From positions 62,001-126,000 of the forward strand of contig NZ_LGHZ01000038.1 of the NCBI RefSeq assembly GCF_001266615.1: 64,000 nt of DNA. The letters are read 5' to 3'. Below the pieces are notes generated by a model, which saw only the letters and a program-made list of their open reading frames with translations, was not told where the DNA came from and ran no database searches. Made by a program: the position numbers and the translations under genes. This DNA is from Kluyvera genomosp. 1 (GTDB taxonomy: Bacteria; Pseudomonadota; Gammaproteobacteria; Enterobacterales; Enterobacteriaceae). Shown piece after piece: positions 62,084 through 64,000 of the stretch (position 1 is its first letter; each line of letters opens with the position of its first letter).

Positions 62084-63319
62084 ATGACTGACAGGACTTT
62101 ATACATTCAGCAGGGGATTTGGGCGCGCCTCGGTTTGCCACGTGAGCTGGCCTGGGGTTTTATCGGCGTTTTTCTGTTTATCACCGGCGCGACCATTGAA
62201 CAGAGCTGGCTGGCGTCACTACTTCAACAGCGCGGCCTTGATGCCGTGCACATTAGCCTGCTGTCATCGGTGTTCGGTCTGTGCGTCGCCGCCATCTCGT
62301 GGTTCTCTGGTATTGGCGCGGGCGTACTGGGCGTGCGTCGGTTGATGTGGCTGGCGACCGTGCTCTATTTTCTTGGATCGATACCGTTCATTTTTGTCGC
62401 CTTGCCGGACGGCAACTACCCGATGATGATGGTGAGCTACGCGATTCGCGGCATGGCCTACCCGCTGTTTGCCTACTCGTTTCTGGTGTGGATTAACCAG
62501 CGCTGCGAGGCGCGTATTCTGGGTCGCGCTGTCTCCTGGTTCTGGATTGCTTTTGGTGTTGGGATGACTATCGTTGGGCCGTGGTTTTCGGGATACATGA
62601 TCCCGCGCGTAGGCGAGACCACCACGCTACTATCAGGTTTTCTCTTCGTGCTGGCCGGGTGCGGGTGCGCGCTGGTTCTCAACCGCGACAGGCCGCACTG
62701 GCAGCGGGATGTGGCGATAGGCCCGGCGCTGGCGGAAGGGATTACCGTGCTGGCGCGTGAGCCGAAAATGCGCCTTGCGGTGGTGGTGAAAACCATCAAC
62801 GACATTGGCAAATTCTCGCTGGTCATTCTGATGCCGGTCTATCTGCCGCGGTTTGGTTTTAGCATTGAGGAGTGGCTGACGATTTGGGGGCTGGTCAATG
62901 TGGTGAATATATTCGCCAACTACTTCTTCGGCTGGCTGGGCGACATGATTGGCTGGCGCAACACGGTGGCGTGGTTCGCCGGGACGTTGTGTGGGCTGTC
63001 GGCGCTGGCAGTGTGCTATGCGCCGGTGCTGTTTGGCCATAGCAGTACGGCGCTGGTTATCGCGCTGGCGATTTACGCCATCGGCCTCGGTGCGTTTGGC
63101 CCACTCAGCGCGCTGATTCCCTCGCTGCTGCCGGAGAACAAAGGGGCGGCGATCTCCTGCCTGAATTTAGGTTCCGGGCTGAGTAATTTTGTCGGCCCGC
63201 TTATCGTCACGCTGTGCGTGAATCCGCTGGGCGTAGAGGGGACGCTGTGGGTGATTGCGCTGCTGTACTTCGCCGCCAGCGTGCTGACTCTCCCATTAAA
63301 AATGCCAGAAAACAGCTAA
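62084..63319 (+). CDS. MFS transporter of the polyol permease type
   Basis: 411-residue inner-membrane MFS protein with twelve segments from the ATG at 62084; a longer in-frame start lies before the terminator and is rejected. Conserved parts resemble RbtT/DalT ribitol and arabinitol permeases: YAIRGMAYPLFAYSFLVWIN, the LGDMIGWRNTVAWF region, and NKGAAISCLNLGSGLSNFVGP. It has no dehydrogenase or kinase neighbour for a polyol, so the substrate is open. Separated from the pehX cassette by a terminator and from osmF by 70 bases. Confidence 0.82.
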   Translation: MTDRTLYIQQGIWARLGLPRELAWGFIGVFLFITGATIEQSWLASLLQQRGLDAVHISLLSSVFGLCVAAISWFSGIGAGVLGVRRLMWLATVLYFLGSIPFIFVALPDGNYPMMMVSYAIRGMAYPLFAYSFLVWINQRCEARILGRAVSWFWIAFGVGMTIVGPWFSGYMIPRVGETTTLLSGFLFVLAGCGCALVLNRDRPHWQRDVAIGPALAEGITVLAREPKMRLAVVVKTINDIGKFSLVILMPVYLPRFGFSIEEWLTIWGLVNVVNIFANYFFGWLGDMIGWRNTVAWFAGTLCGLSALAVCYAPVLFGHSSTALVIALAIYAIGLGAFGPLSALIPSLLPENKGAAISCLNLGSGLSNFVGPLIVTLCVNPLGVEGTLWVIALLYFAASVLTLPLKMPENS

Positions 63320-63389
63320 TTGGCGAAAAATCGTCTACGCTTTTTGCTCAAGCGCCGTTTTTTATTGAGCGCCAATAAGAGGAAAGCGT

Positions 63390-64000
63390 ATGACGATTTT
63401 ACGGGGATGGAGCGGCCCGCTGGTGTTGCTGGCGGCGGTCAGCCTGCCGTTGCAGGCCGCCGAGCCGGTGAAAGTGGGCTCGAAAATAGACACCGAAGGG
63501 GCGCTGCTGGGCAATATCATTTTGCAGGTGCTGGAAAGCCACGGCGTTAAAACCGTCAATAAAGTGCAGCTCGGGACCACGCCGGTAGTGCGCGGTGCGA
63601 TTACCTCCGGCGAGCTGGATATCTATCCGGAATACACCGGTAATGGCGCGTTTTTCTTCAAAGATGAAAACGACCCCGCGTGGAAAAATGCCCAGGCTGG
63701 CTATGAGAAAGTGAAAAAGCTGGATGCGGAGAAAAATCATCTGGTTTGGCTGACGCCGGCACCGGCCAACAACACCTGGACCATCGCCGTGCGTAAAGAC
63801 GTGGCGGAAAAGGATAAACTGACGTCGCTTGCCGATCTGAGCCGTTACCTGAAAGACGGCGGCACCTTCAAGTTGGCGGCTTCAGCTGAATTTATCGAAC
63901 GCGCCGATGCGCTACCCGCCTTTGAAAAAGCCTACGATTTCAAACTGAGCCAGGATCAACTGCTGTCGCTGGCAGGTGGCGATACGGCGGTGACCATCAA
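63390..64000 (+). CDS. osmF: OsmF (YehZ), ABC osmoprotectant-binding protein (3' part outside window)
   Basis: Periplasmic binding protein of the OpuAC/ProX type for the YehWXY-OsmF system, a low-affinity glycine-betaine-related importer. About 203 codons are visible from the ATG at 63390, and the C-terminus runs past the right edge. Signal peptide of about 23 residues (VSLPLQAA), then VKVGSKIDTEGALLGNIILQ and GELDIYPEYTGNGAFFF. AGAGGAAA ribosome site 5-10 bases upstream. In E. coli it follows bglX directly; here the pehX block is between them. Confidence 0.95.
   Translation, partial: MTILRGWSGPLVLLAAVSLPLQAAEPVKVGSKIDTEGALLGNIILQVLESHGVKTVNKVQLGTTPVVRGAITSGELDIYPEYTGNGAFFFKDENDPAWKNAQAGYEKVKKLDAEKNHLVWLTPAPANNTWTIAVRKDVAEKDKLTSLADLSRYLKDGGTFKLAASAEFIERADALPAFEKAYDFKLSQDQLLSLAGGDTAVTI

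Overview
The window is chromosomal DNA of an enteric gammaproteobacterium, most likely the Klebsiella oxytoca complex (Raoultella not excluded). Most of it follows the E. coli K-12 gene order from yejE to osmF (yejE-yejB-yejA-pdeN-mepS-lpxT-yeiR-yeiQ ... efpL-yeiW-setB-fruBKA-nfo-yeiH-yeiE-lysP-cirA-yeiG-folE-yeiB-galS-mglBAC-sanA-cdd-yohKJ ... dusC ... mdtQ-yohD-yohC-pbpG ... dld-bglX ... osmF). Four blocks interrupt that order. The mhb (3-hydroxybenzoate/gentisate) cluster and a cytoplasmic GH28 polygalacturonase of the pehX type point to the K. oxytoca group. Species is inferred from gene content and remembered E. coli homologues, not from a search.

Layout. 1-3.5 kb: yejABE peptide/microcin C importer (yejE cut by the left edge). 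3.5-8 kb: c-di-GMP phosphodiesterase, murein endopeptidase MepS, lipid A kinase LpxT and a zinc GTPase, all on the minus strand. 8-11 kb: yeiQ divergent from an inserted uxuA, with UxuR/ExuR-like operators between them. 11-17.3 kb: efpL, yeiW, setB and the Cra-controlled fruBKA operon. 17.4-26 kb: nfo, yeiH/yeiE, lysP, Fur-controlled cirA, yeiG, folE. 26-32.6 kb: yeiB and the galS/mglBAC galactose system, with an ERIC element inside the mgl operon. 32.7-35.7 kb: sanA, cdd, yohKJ.

Accessory blocks. 35.8-43.3 kb: mhbR divergent from mhbTDHIM, a full route from 3-hydroxybenzoate through gentisate to fumarate and pyruvate, then an M24-fold protein that has lost most of its metal ligands. 44.4-49.5 kb (between dusC and mdtQ): bglGFB with two RAT/terminator switches, then a methyltransferase. 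59-63.3 kb (between bglX and osmF): an intracellular GH28 enzyme, a GPH-family symporter and a polyol-permease-like MFS transporter. The rest (mdtQ, yohD, yohC, pbpG, an acetyltransferase, dld, bglX) is core or near-core.

Read together, the inserted blocks handle plant-derived substrates: aryl-beta-glucosides, phenolic acids, pectic oligosaccharides and hexuronates. I saw no phage, insertion sequence, CRISPR array, toxin-antitoxin pair or RNA operon. The best leads for something under-described are the degenerate M24 protein, the divergent cytoplasmic GH28/GPH cassette, and the RNA structures in the mepS-lpxT and mglB-mglA gaps.
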